From RPRC01 sp034933285 (lineage in GTDB: Bacteria > Desulfobacterota > Desulfuromonadia > Geobacterales > Geobacteraceae), in NCBI GenBank assembly GCA_034933285.1, contig JAYFNT010000025.1, positions 62,001 through 126,000 on the forward strand: a stretch of 64,000 nt of DNA, in the 5' to 3' direction. Under the pieces are notes generated by a model, which saw nothing but the letters and a program-made list of their open reading frames with translations, had not been told where the DNA came from and did not search any database. Positions 34,191-43,255 of this stretch are shown piece by piece. Positions within the stretch are counted from its first letter, which is position 1; the number at the start of each line of letters is the position of its first letter. A program made the position numbers and the translations under genes.

Positions 34191-35285
34191 TTATACGTTG
34201 AAGCGAAAGTGCATCACATCCCCGTCCCGCGCCACGTATTCCTTTCCTTCCAGCCGCATGAGCCCCTTTTCCTTGGCGCCCGACTCACCCCCGGCAATTA
34301 CATAGTCGTCATAGGCAATGACCTCGGCGCGGATGAACCCCTTCTCGAAATCGGTATGGATCACGGCAGCCGCCTGGGGCGCCCTGGTTCCGGCCGGGAT
34401 GGTCCAGGCGCGGACCTCCTTCTTGCCCGCGGTGAAGTAGGTGATGAGGCCCAGCATCTCGTAACCGCTCCTGATGAGCCGGTCCAGGCCGGACTCGGCA
34501 AGCCCCATGCCGGAAAGGAAGCCTGCCTTCTCCTCCTCGTCCAGCTCTGAGATCTCCGCCTCGATACGGCCGCAGATCACCACCAGTCCGGCGCCTTCCC
34601 GTTCGGCCAGCTCCCGCACCCGGGCAACAGCGGGGTGCTTTCCCTCCAGATCGTCCTCCGACACGTTGGCAACATAGAGCACCGGTTTGTCGGTCAGCAG
34701 GTGGCATTCCCCGAGAATCCGCTGTTCATCCTCATTCAGGGCAACACCGCGTGCGCCGCCCCCCTGCTCCAGCGCCTGCTTCACCCGCAGCATGAAATCC
34801 ACCTCGTCCTTCAGCTTGCGGTCGCCGTTCTTGGCCAGCTTTTCCACCCGCGAAAGCCGCTTTTCCACCGTGTCCAGGTCGGCCAGGGCCAGTTCGGTCT
34901 GGATGATCTCGATGTCCCCCGCCGGGTCGATGGCGCCGTTGACATGGACGATGTTCTCGTCCTCGAAGCAGCGCACCACGTGGATGATGGCATCGACGCC
35001 GCGGATGTGGCCCAGGAACTGGTTCCCCAGCCCCTCGCCCTTGCTGGCCCCCTTGACCAGGCCGGCGATGTCCAGGATCTCGATGGTGGTGGGCAGGATC
35101 CTCTCGGGATTGACGAATTGGGCGATCCGCTGCATGCGGGGATCGGGAACCTGCACGATGCCCACGTTGGGATCGATGGTGCAAAAAGGATAATTGGCCG
35201 ACTCGGCGCCCGCCGAGGTCAGTGCATTGAATATGGTGGACTTTCCCACGTTGGGGAGACCGACGATGCCGCAGTTGAAACCCAT
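34191..35285 (-). CDS. ychF: Obg-like GTPase/ATPase YchF
   Basis: A 364-residue conserved P-loop ATPase. ATG 35285 is chosen since it starts MGFNCGIVGLPNVGKST, the universal YchF N-terminus with the P-loop. The G4 motif reads NVSE (YVANVSEDDL) instead of NKxD, explaining the preference for ATP. The C-terminal TGS domain is at about 278-364 (LITYFTAGKKEVRAWTI, DTDFEKG region as IHTDFEKGFIRAEV). YchF binds ribosomes and is tied to stress and translational fidelity. The gene is a single unit just beyond the 3' end of the injection-system operon, in the same direction, with about 110 bases between. Confidence 0.96.
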   Translation of the reverse strand: MGFNCGIVGLPNVGKSTIFNALTSAGAESANYPFCTIDPNVGIVQVPDPRMQRIAQFVNPERILPTTIEILDIAGLVKGASKGEGLGNQFLGHIRGVDAIIHVVRCFEDENIVHVNGAIDPAGDIEIIQTELALADLDTVEKRLSRVEKLAKNGDRKLKDEVDFMLRVKQALEQGGGARGVALNEDEQRILGECHLLTDKPVLYVANVSEDDLEGKHPAVARVRELAEREGAGLVVICGRIEAEISELDEEEKAGFLSGMGLAESGLDRLIRSGYEMLGLITYFTAGKKEVRAWTIPAGTRAPQAAAVIHTDFEKGFIRAEVIAYDDYVIAGGESGAKEKGLMRLEGKEYVARDGDVMHFRFNV

Positions 35286-35395
35286 CTGGTACCTTCCTTC
35301 GAAAAAAATAACGGCGAGTCGCCTCGCCGCGTGAGAAAAGAGTGGCATCTTACCACAATGAAAAATTTTTTCAACAGTACCATTCCGTGGCAGCC

Positions 35396-36388
35396 TTACC
35401 TGTCTTCTCCCACGCCGAAAACATTTTCAGGATCGATAGCGACGATGAGATTCTCAAACTTCGTTCCATCCTGCCCGTAGTACTCATAAGCATTATAACC
35501 ACCGGGGCTCGGCCGATACGTAACGGGTGTCCGGGCACCGTCCGGATACAACAGGATGGTCCCGTCCTCGTGCTCAACGGCTCGACCGTTTTGCCCCATG
35601 ATTACAGCCCCTTCTCGCGACTGGACCACTGGCCCGTAAGCAGCGGCCGGGTCGGCGGACGGATCGATATGTGGAGGATTCTCGCGTATCTCTTCAGTGG
35701 CTTGCGGCGGCTGCCCTTCTCGGGGGCCCCGCTCCGATGACGCCGAAGGTTCTGTCCGCGGCTCAGACCTTCGGGATGGCAGGATCCGGTGCAACGAGTT
35801 TCCAGAAGGATGAACCCAGTGTTCAATGCCCATGGAAGTTACTACCCATCGATAACCGTGCCGCCGCAGTTCTTCCGGCGATTCTCTCAAGATATTCGTC
35901 CAATGGCTGACCGGTTCAGGACGGCGAAGGCTTTGAGCATAACCAAGGAATTGGCTGGCAAAATCACTGCCATAGTTTCCGGACATATAGACCACCACCA
36001 CTGTCTGTTCACCAGGCATGAGACGCCTCCAGGCATCAAGCGCCTCGTCCGGCCATGCAGCGAGTCGACGGAGGTAGTTGTCGCGCTCGATTTGCCGTCG
36101 TGTCGGCTCTTCCTCTCTCCTTATGATGGAAGCCGGCCCTCCTGATTCCTGTACTACATGGGTTAACTGTCCAAACATGCGCATGACCTGATCCGCTACC
36201 CTATCCGCTTCCTGCTCACATGGATCATCAGGTTGACTGATTTCAAGCCTGGGCTGGATTGCGGAACTGCGCAGGATACGGCTGATCCGGGTTTGCTGCT
36301 GGAAGTGGACGCACGGCATGGGCATGCTGCGATACCCAACGACGGGCTGAGAGGCATTTCTCTTTTTGACAAAGGCAAATTCCCTCAT
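35396..36388 (-). CDS. Candidate eCIS cargo with collapsed DUF4157 leader
   Basis: About 330 residues from ATG 36388 (GGTGG six bases upstream; ATG 36394 also possible). Residues 35-71 copy the leader of the preceding cargo (AIQPRLEISQP, EQEADRVADQVMRM). The chain then jumps straight to FGQLTHVVQES (72-82), the end of the DUF4157 domain, so about 135 residues including His-Glu of HELTH are missing. The remaining 250 residues are unlike anything I know: an alpha/beta part (EQTVVVVYMSGNYGSDFASQ, RWVVTSMGIEHWVHP) and a Ser/Pro/Glu-rich linker before a small C-terminal domain. Being last in the eCIS operon and having the leader ends suggests a delivered protein. Confidence 0.65.
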   Translation of the reverse strand: MREFAFVKKRNASQPVVGYRSMPMPCVHFQQQTRISRILRSSAIQPRLEISQPDDPCEQEADRVADQVMRMFGQLTHVVQESGGPASIIRREEEPTRRQIERDNYLRRLAAWPDEALDAWRRLMPGEQTVVVVYMSGNYGSDFASQFLGYAQSLRRPEPVSHWTNILRESPEELRRHGYRWVVTSMGIEHWVHPSGNSLHRILPSRRSEPRTEPSASSERGPREGQPPQATEEIRENPPHIDPSADPAAAYGPVVQSREGAVIMGQNGRAVEHEDGTILLYPDGARTPVTYRPSPGGYNAYEYYGQDGTKFENLIVAIDPENVFGVGEDR

Positions 36389-36421
36389 GGACATCCACCA
36401 TTTTCTTCGCCAATCCTCAAC

Positions 36422-38812
36422 TTAACGGTTGGCGATTCCGGAAAGTATCCCTTCAAGAGCATGTTTCGCCCTGGCCAGGGTCGAACCGTTTGCCCGATGC
36501 AGCGTTGCCTGGGCGTTTTGCCAAGCCACTGCGTCAGGACCGATAGCGGCATTCTCGTTATCCACAACCGTATCGTTGCTGACAATCAGGGTTGCTCCAT
36601 TCCTCCGCAAGACGGCAATGGCATGGCCCGAATCAATGCTGTTGTTCCTGATTTGTTGATCGGTTGCGCGTACGGCCATCGTGTAATGCTGAAGCCGCGC
36701 GCCCGCTGCCTGCAGCAGCGTCGCACCTAACAGTGCATAGCCTGAACAAACCAATGGTCGCCTTCCGGTAATGGAGGCCTGACGTTCAAACAGACTTTCA
36801 ATGGTCGGCTCGGCCATGTCTTCAAGGGAAGCAACAAGGCGATGATAAAACCAGGCGCCCGCAAAAGCCTCGTAGGCACGAACCAGCTCCGCGTTGCTCC
36901 TGCCGCGCAGGGACCCGAACCATCCCCTGCCCTCTGCAAGGGTCGGAACGGCGCCGGCAGGCAGATGGCCTGTGGCCTGCATCATCTGCCGCGCCTCAAG
37001 TTGCAGCGGAAGGATGGACTCGCCAAAAGCGTGCAACAGCTTTATCTGGCTGCTGTTGAGGCTCGGGAAGAGGCGAAGCAAATCATCCTCGACAGTCGTG
37101 CGCAGCAGCCCGGCGAGTTGACCGGCTTCCTCCGTCGTCGGCGCGGTTGCCCCAGGCACCCCGTTAAGCCACAGAAGACACCTGAAGACAAAATCCAGCC
37201 GCGCCGAACTGCCCTGACCTTGACCGAGAGTGGCTGCATTTTCGCTGAAACGCCGCTGCAAGGCCTTAAGGTTGTCTCTGACTTGTTCCACGATTCCGAC
37301 ATCGACCTCGCGCCCGGAGACGGAGCCCCACAGCCTCCTGAGTTCGTCTTGCAGGGAAAAAGCCAGGGTATCGACGTCCACCAGTGCCAGGACCTCCGGC
37401 ATCTTCCGGAGCAATTCACGCAATCGCATCTGGGCTTTTTGTACCGAAACCAGGCCCTGAAGGCGATACAGGTCATCATCGCTTCTGAGACGGGGCAGCG
37501 CATGTCGCAAGCCGCCTTCTTCATTGTCTTCAACAACCCCATGGATTCCCCGGGCGACTTCGCTCAACACCCCGGCCGCCCGCGGCCCTGTCGAACCCAG
37601 CGCAGCAAGACGGGAGCGCACGGCCGACAATGCCGAGGACCTCGCCTGATCCAGTCCAACGACCGCGGCCGGGTCGATGACACCCTGTTGCTTCTGTTGA
37701 GCCTCGGCCCATGTTTGCAACTCCGCCAGGGACTGAGCGTCGGTTTGGCGGGATTTTTCGCTCTTTTGCCGGCTCACTCGTGCATCCAGTACAGCCAGCG
37801 AGAGATGGATTACCGCCTGGCGGGCACGGGCGACATCGAAACCTCCGTCGGAACGCCGTGTGTCGACGAGGGCCACCACGGGTCGCACGGCATTGAAGCC
37901 GGAGTATTCTCGGACAAAGGCCAGAGCTTCCGCATTTCTCCTGATGGCGTTGGCAAGAGCATCGGTTTGCTGAGGTCCATAGAGGTCCATCAACAAAGAC
38001 TCGCTGGCGATTCGCCCCAAAAGGCCGCCGCGCAGAATGCCGTTCCAGGGAGACATGATTGCCGTTTCGGGGGTTTCTCCAGGCGCCGGGGCAGCATCTT
38101 TGCACTGTATCGCCGGTTCCGCCGACAGGGTATGAAGCGGCAACGACAGTGGACCGCCGTCGGCAGACTGCTGGACAACATGGGTCAACTCATGGGCAAG
38201 CAGAAGCTTTCCCGATTCACTTTCGGGGGCATAGCGCCCTTGCGCAAACACGACATGGTTACCATATGTGTAGGCCTGGGCCTCGATCGCTTGTGCGCTG
38301 GCCGCGGCTCTCCCGTCCGCATGCACACGAACATGGTCGAAATTGACCCCGAAACGCGGCTGAAAGTACGCCCGCGCCCCAGGATCGAGCTGTTGGCCGC
38401 TACCCTCGAGATCATTGATGTAGCTTGCCGTCAAAGGAGGTATGTCTGCAGCACTCTCGTCACCCTTGGCCTGGAGAATCGACCCGGCTTCTCCCTTGCG
38501 CACTGAATCAGGACATTGCATCACGTCCCCGACTGCAGACTGGATATTGGAAAACTGTTCCTGCGCTCCAGCCTGGTCTGGAAGGGGTATCTCCGGCATG
38601 CGCATGACCTGGTCTGCCACGCGATCCGCCTCCTGCTCAAGGTCGTCATTGGTAGCGTCGACCACAAGTCGGGGCTGGATTATCCGGCTTCGGAGGATCT
38701 GGCGAATTTCCTGCCGGCACGAGATTGCCGAACTGCAGGGCAATGCCGGCAAGACTGGCAGCCTTCGGTGCGGCTCTTGGCGGTTCTTCAAGTTGTCGGC
38801 GAATATCTTCAT
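36422..38812 (-). CDS. eCIS cargo: DUF4157 leader plus transglutaminase-like C-terminus
   Basis: A 796-residue protein with AGGAGG upstream. Residues 44-215 are the eCIS-core DUF4157 domain (EQEADRVADQVMRM; SGQQLDPGARAYFQPRFGVN; FDHVRVHADGRAA; HELTHVVQQ with H207, E208, H211), which in other eCIS marks proteins loaded into the tube. A long helical middle follows (about 260-680). The C-terminus has C689 (LVCSGYALLGATLLQAAG), H730 (DSGHAIAVLRRNG) and D747 (LIVSNDT), spaced as in transglutaminase/papain-like enzymes. This suggests a Cys protease, deamidase or crosslinking toxin. The activity is inferred from motif spacing only. Located downstream of the fibre-like gene. Confidence 0.72.
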   Translation of the reverse strand: MKIFADNLKNRQEPHRRLPVLPALPCSSAISCRQEIRQILRSRIIQPRLVVDATNDDLEQEADRVADQVMRMPEIPLPDQAGAQEQFSNIQSAVGDVMQCPDSVRKGEAGSILQAKGDESAADIPPLTASYINDLEGSGQQLDPGARAYFQPRFGVNFDHVRVHADGRAAASAQAIEAQAYTYGNHVVFAQGRYAPESESGKLLLAHELTHVVQQSADGGPLSLPLHTLSAEPAIQCKDAAPAPGETPETAIMSPWNGILRGGLLGRIASESLLMDLYGPQQTDALANAIRRNAEALAFVREYSGFNAVRPVVALVDTRRSDGGFDVARARQAVIHLSLAVLDARVSRQKSEKSRQTDAQSLAELQTWAEAQQKQQGVIDPAAVVGLDQARSSALSAVRSRLAALGSTGPRAAGVLSEVARGIHGVVEDNEEGGLRHALPRLRSDDDLYRLQGLVSVQKAQMRLRELLRKMPEVLALVDVDTLAFSLQDELRRLWGSVSGREVDVGIVEQVRDNLKALQRRFSENAATLGQGQGSSARLDFVFRCLLWLNGVPGATAPTTEEAGQLAGLLRTTVEDDLLRLFPSLNSSQIKLLHAFGESILPLQLEARQMMQATGHLPAGAVPTLAEGRGWFGSLRGRSNAELVRAYEAFAGAWFYHRLVASLEDMAEPTIESLFERQASITGRRPLVCSGYALLGATLLQAAGARLQHYTMAVRATDQQIRNNSIDSGHAIAVLRRNGATLIVSNDTVVDNENAAIGPDAVAWQNAQATLHRANGSTLARAKHALEGILSGIANR

Positions 38813-38845
38813 GTCCGCCTCCTGGCCTCATCTATTTACCAGTCC

Positions 38846-41698
38846 TTACCCCGATATAACCAGGCTCAGGTTGGCGGCCCGTTCGGAGCGCCCGGGGGGA
38901 ACGATGTTCATGATGACCGCTTCCCCTTCCCCACGGTTTCCGACGTAGATGGAGGAATTGCCCATCACTATGGCGGCACGGGCTGCCGCCACCTCGAAAA
39001 CCGATGCAGACAGGCTGGTGTTCAGGAACGCCATCTGGCTGTCCGGGCTGAGGAAGGTCAGGTCGCTCAGCAGGGCGCTGGAGAAAAGGGCAGGAAGCGT
39101 CCCGCCGTTGCCGGCGACGATTTCCACCAGGCGTTGGCGGGTGGCCGAGCTGAAATCCAACCTGGTCATGCGACACCCAGTGACCCGGAAGGTGGTTCCC
39201 ATTCCGGCGCAATTCACCCGCCCCTGCTTCACCAGCGCATCGAGATTCTTGACGGCATCATCCGGCATCGTTCCCGCGGGCTGGACACCGTAGAGGGTGA
39301 CAATTCCCCGGATGTCGCAGTCCGACAGCGTCCAGTCGGCGTTCGCATCAATGATGGAAAGGGCAGCCGCAGGTCGTTCGCGCACCGCTTCCACGCGGAT
39401 CTTCGCCAGCGCCGCTCCCAGCTGCCCCTCCGGCGCTTCAGCCTGGCGCAGGAGGGCGATCAGCCCCAGGTAGCTCTGGCGCTCACGGACCGCCAGGTTT
39501 GCGGCCATTGTCCTCACCCGGTCATTGATGGCAGTTGACAGGTTCTGTCGCTCCGGTTCGCCCATGCCGGCCAAGGCCCTGGCCGCATCCGCCACTTTCC
39601 TGTCAAAGTCGTTCCGGTCCGCCCGACGGAAGAGATCGGCCAGGGCCGGGTGGAGGTCCAGGATCCTCAGGGGAAACTCGGTGCTTGCCGGGCCGGACGC
39701 CTCCAGCTCCAGGCAACTCATGGCGACTGTGCCCGCGTCTGCCACCCGCACCAGCACCCCTTCGGTGATGAAGCCGTAGACCGCCAGCCCTTTCAGGGAA
39801 ACGTCCCGGCAGTTGTCGAATACGAGTGCACCGGCCGGATTGTCCATGGTGACTATTTCCATATCCGAGAGGCATATCGCAGCGAATCCCTTGAAGCGGG
39901 CCGGCTCCTTCTGCAGATGGAGCCGCGTTCCATGACCGCACCCCGTCAGACAGAGGTGAACCCTTTCGTCCTTGGGCACGATCGCGTAACCGGCGAATTC
40001 ATGGTCCCCGGGCAGGAGGCAGAGACAGATGTCCAATTCCCCCTTTTCGATGAGTTTCTTGAGGGCCTCTTCCAGGGTTGCGAACATGCCCCCCTTGCCG
40101 ACGGTGATCCGGCAGCCGCCGCCGGACGGACGGGCGCAGAGGGCGTCCAGGGCGTCCTGGACCGTGTCGACCCCCGGTTGGTTCAGATAGGTGCAGTCGC
40201 CGGCCGGCTTGTAGGACACGTGGCCCGCCCGGATGTTGCAGAGGAGCTTCAAAGCATCCGCCACTGTGCTGACGGCCTGGCCCTGGTAGACGCTGGTGTC
40301 GCACGGCTTGGCAAAGGCCACGTGCTCGGCGGCAAGCTGGCAGAGGCGGTTGAGGGCCTTTTCCACGTTGTCATGGGTAGCGTTGAACAGCCCGCTTGAA
40401 CAGGTGGTGGCATACCCCACGTCGTGGGCATGGAGGTCGGTGAGGGGTGGAAACCTGTGGCGGCGCTTGTCGGCATCGCTGTCGAAGGCAACCACAGTGC
40501 CGTCCGCCAGGACCCGAGCCAGGCGGATATAATGATGGGTAATTCCCCGGGGCTCAGCGCCGCTTACCACCACATCGCCCGGATTCAGCACCGCCTCGCG
40601 CACCGGCGCCAGCCAGAAGTCTCCGGGCACGAAGGTCATGCCGGCCAAGTCCAGCGTGAGTTGCAGCGCCTCCAGGTTGATCCGGATGGCCGTTCCCAGG
40701 GTGACGTGACCGGGGGCGGTTGACGCCCCGCCGGTGGAAAGGTCTACCCCCCGGTCGCTCCCTGCGGACAGGGACCAGGTAACGCCCGAACGGGTCAGGT
40801 CGCAGTAGCCGTCCCAACGACGCACCAATTCTTTCGGCGGGGCAGCGGGAATTTCGTAGGCATTTTTAATAATGCCGCAGGTCGGCGTGAATCCCGTTCC
40901 CGGAAAGAGTCCCAGGTGCTTTTCCGTGGTCAGGTTGTGGAACTCGTAGACGAACTTGGAAGATACGAATCCCGGCGGCATTTTCTCCACCGACAGTGCG
41001 CCGTACTGCTCGGCGCCGTTCTCGCTGGACCACTTGAGAATCAGTCGGGTGGGGTTCGCGGCCTCGCCCTCCAGGGCATGGACCTCCAGGCGGAACAGGT
41101 AGCTGCCGACCCTTCCCTTTCCGGCGGAAATCAAACCGGCGCACGGGTCGCAGGGGTCGCCGGCCTCCAGGCTGGTGTGGAGGGCCAGCGACAGGGTGGC
41201 GTTGCCCTGCCGCAGTATGCCGGTTTCGGGGTTGACCGACTCGGGGCAGGTCTTCACCTGGAGCATGGTCTGGGTGCGGGTGCAGGTGTCGGCCCCGTGG
41301 AGCCCCGGGTCCCTCAGCGTGCCGTCCTCCAGCGAGGTCACGGCCCGGTCCCAGACGTCGGCATAGATGATATAGGGGCCGGTGGCGGGAAACGCAGGAT
41401 ACCCCGGGAGGTCGGCCTGGGTATTTGCAGCAAAGGGTGCGCCCTCGGGCAGTACCGCCCGGATGCCGTCCGCGTAAAGGTCGCCCGGCTGGATCTTCCG
41501 GTCGGCAGTGATGGAAACAGAACCGGTTCGTGGGGAACCGGAGCCGACCACGTCGGCAAGTGCCCGGGTGAGCTGCTCCCGGCAGATTGACACCAGTTCG
41601 TTCCAGTCGGCGTCGGTGATCATCCGTCCCTGCTGCTGTTGGATTCCGGAATAGCGCTTGTCCGGCTGGAAACTGTCACGAGATATCTGAGTTTTCAT
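38846..41698 (-). CDS. eCIS fibre-like protein (DUF6519, beta-helix)
   Basis: A 950-residue protein. The start MKTQISRDSFQPDKRYSGI followed by QQGRMITDADWNE is the DUF6519 N-terminus that I associate with contractile-tail clusters. A right-handed beta-helix-like stretch lies at about 540-680 (GGMFATLEEALKKLI, DICLCLLPGDHEFAG, IVTMDNPAGALVFDN). The middle is Cys-rich in pairs (CDPCAGL). The position after the Tail_P2_I gene and before the cargo genes is that of tail fibres or baseplate decorations in Afp/PVC loci, so receptor binding is a reasonable guess. No collagen-like or lectin repeats are seen. GGGGTGACCC precedes the ATG. Confidence 0.72.
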   Translation of the reverse strand: MKTQISRDSFQPDKRYSGIQQQQGRMITDADWNELVSICREQLTRALADVVGSGSPRTGSVSITADRKIQPGDLYADGIRAVLPEGAPFAANTQADLPGYPAFPATGPYIIYADVWDRAVTSLEDGTLRDPGLHGADTCTRTQTMLQVKTCPESVNPETGILRQGNATLSLALHTSLEAGDPCDPCAGLISAGKGRVGSYLFRLEVHALEGEAANPTRLILKWSSENGAEQYGALSVEKMPPGFVSSKFVYEFHNLTTEKHLGLFPGTGFTPTCGIIKNAYEIPAAPPKELVRRWDGYCDLTRSGVTWSLSAGSDRGVDLSTGGASTAPGHVTLGTAIRINLEALQLTLDLAGMTFVPGDFWLAPVREAVLNPGDVVVSGAEPRGITHHYIRLARVLADGTVVAFDSDADKRRHRFPPLTDLHAHDVGYATTCSSGLFNATHDNVEKALNRLCQLAAEHVAFAKPCDTSVYQGQAVSTVADALKLLCNIRAGHVSYKPAGDCTYLNQPGVDTVQDALDALCARPSGGGCRITVGKGGMFATLEEALKKLIEKGELDICLCLLPGDHEFAGYAIVPKDERVHLCLTGCGHGTRLHLQKEPARFKGFAAICLSDMEIVTMDNPAGALVFDNCRDVSLKGLAVYGFITEGVLVRVADAGTVAMSCLELEASGPASTEFPLRILDLHPALADLFRRADRNDFDRKVADAARALAGMGEPERQNLSTAINDRVRTMAANLAVRERQSYLGLIALLRQAEAPEGQLGAALAKIRVEAVRERPAAALSIIDANADWTLSDCDIRGIVTLYGVQPAGTMPDDAVKNLDALVKQGRVNCAGMGTTFRVTGCRMTRLDFSSATRQRLVEIVAGNGGTLPALFSSALLSDLTFLSPDSQMAFLNTSLSASVFEVAAARAAIVMGNSSIYVGNRGEGEAVIMNIVPPGRSERAANLSLVISG

Positions 41699-41726
41699 GG
41701 GTCACCCCTCGGTTTGGAAATCTCTG

Positions 41727-43229
41727 CTAAACACACGGCGGATAGGGCGACCGGTGCAGGCGAAGATCCGGCACGATGACCGCCTCCATCCCCACCGGGA
41801 TAAACTCCTTCAGCTTGTCAAGCACCGCGGCCATGAGCAGGCTGTAGCGCCAGCCGTGGTGCGCGCCCATCTCTCCGCCGTCTTCTGCGCCGAAGCGGAT
41901 CGGCTCCGCAGTGGCAGGATGGAGCACTCCGCATCCCGGCTCGCCGAACCGGGCGGTGCGACGCACCACTCCCCCCCCCTCTTCGAACTCGAAGGAGTAG
42001 AATACCGGCCGCTCGGTGGAATTGCGGAACTTGAGGAGCGCCGGTGCCGAAAGCCCCGGGGGAACACGGGAAAAACGGATGCAGTGCGGTTTCTCCTTCA
42101 CCGCAGGCGCCAGCGACACCATCCCGTCAAAGAGGGAGTCGCTGGCCTGGAGGCGTCCGCACGACAGGCCGTCGAGCACCGTGCAGTATTCGAGGCGGAG
42201 CAGCCCGGGAACCGTCATTTTGCCTAACAGGCAATCCTCCGCCGTCACCACCGGAGCTTCCATTGCGCCTGCCGGAACGGTGACTTCAAGGACGCGCACG
42301 GCGCACCTCCTGAGCCTCACACTCCCGGCAATCACCTTCAGGGTACCGTCGATGACCAGGTCCTCGAGCAGTTGCTCCTTCTTTGTATCGACGAGCGTGT
42401 CTCCCTGCACGGGAAAGAGCCCCGGCGCGAAAAAGCCCAGGGGCGGCGGCGCGTGGAGGATGACCCTCTTGGGGTGGATGTGCCCCTGCCGCCAGTCGGG
42501 AGTGCGAAGATCCACCGTGCACCGGGAAACATCGTCGAAGCTCCCGGGGAAACAGGGCGCGCCGTGGGGATTGACCTGTCGCCACCACGTGGGTTTCCCG
42601 GCAAAAGTGGTGAGTTTCGCCGCCGGATTGGCAGGAAATTCGTCTACGGCCACCGCCACCTCCATGGCCCTCGTCGGGTAGCGGAAATCCGGCGTTGCAG
42701 CGGGGAGGTCGGGGTGACGCGCCGCCCAGAGTGGGTGTTGCCGGAAATCGTCGAAGGCTAAGTCCTCTCCCAGCGCCCCGGCCGGCAGCAGCGGCATGGC
42801 CACGCGGGGAGTCACTGCGGTCCGCAGCCATCCCTCCCGGATCTCAACCTCCATCCGGCCGACAGCTTCTGCAATCTGCTCGATGGCGGTCAGAGTTCCC
42901 TTGCGCTGCCGCCATGCAACGGCGTTGGCCACCTCGTCGCGCCTGCCCCGCTCGTCGGGAGAGACGAGGCGTACGTCCAGCAGTTGGGCGAAGTAGGGCA
43001 GCAGCCAGGGCTGGCAGGCAAGGCCCTCGGTTGGGTTGTCCGGAAAGGAGTCGGCCAGCCGCTGGTCAAGGGTGGCGCGGAGCCGGTCCAAGAGTTCGCC
43101 GCAGGCATCCAGATACCTCGCCAGGTCCCCCTCTCCGCCGGCCTCGCTGCTGTCACGGGTGCGGTAGACCTCTGGCAACATGCCGTACAACTGCCTGCCT
43201 GTCGCGGTTTTGGGGTTTTCATCTGCCAT
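41727..43229 (-). CDS. eCIS baseplate wedge protein (Tail_P2_I / Afp12-like)
   Basis: A 500-residue protein from ATG 43229 (GGAG ten bases upstream). The first 200 residues match the phage tail protein I family (YGMLPEVYRTRDS, LARYLDACGELLDRLRATLD, QPWLLPYFAQLLDV, RRDEVANAVAWRQRKGTLTAI). Typical P2 gpI is about 180 residues; here a 300-residue extension follows, with a beta-rich region (VIDGTLKVIAGSVRLRRCAV, VTAEDCLLGKMTVPGLLRLE) that looks like a short beta-helix or polar/nonpolar repeat. It would form the outer wedge, connecting to the fibre-like protein encoded next. Confidence 0.82.
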   Translation of the reverse strand: MADENPKTATGRQLYGMLPEVYRTRDSSEAGGEGDLARYLDACGELLDRLRATLDQRLADSFPDNPTEGLACQPWLLPYFAQLLDVRLVSPDERGRRDEVANAVAWRQRKGTLTAIEQIAEAVGRMEVEIREGWLRTAVTPRVAMPLLPAGALGEDLAFDDFRQHPLWAARHPDLPAATPDFRYPTRAMEVAVAVDEFPANPAAKLTTFAGKPTWWRQVNPHGAPCFPGSFDDVSRCTVDLRTPDWRQGHIHPKRVILHAPPPLGFFAPGLFPVQGDTLVDTKKEQLLEDLVIDGTLKVIAGSVRLRRCAVRVLEVTVPAGAMEAPVVTAEDCLLGKMTVPGLLRLEYCTVLDGLSCGRLQASDSLFDGMVSLAPAVKEKPHCIRFSRVPPGLSAPALLKFRNSTERPVFYSFEFEEGGGVVRRTARFGEPGCGVLHPATAEPIRFGAEDGGEMGAHHGWRYSLLMAAVLDKLKEFIPVGMEAVIVPDLRLHRSPYPPCV

Positions 43230-43255
43230 GATCGTCTCCGGTTGATCCAATGTGT

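Noticed and set aside
36842..38506. 554-codon plus-strand frame antisense to the cargo gene
   Set aside because: The minus-strand DUF4157 gene has HELTH and a strong ribosome site; the antisense frame has neither.
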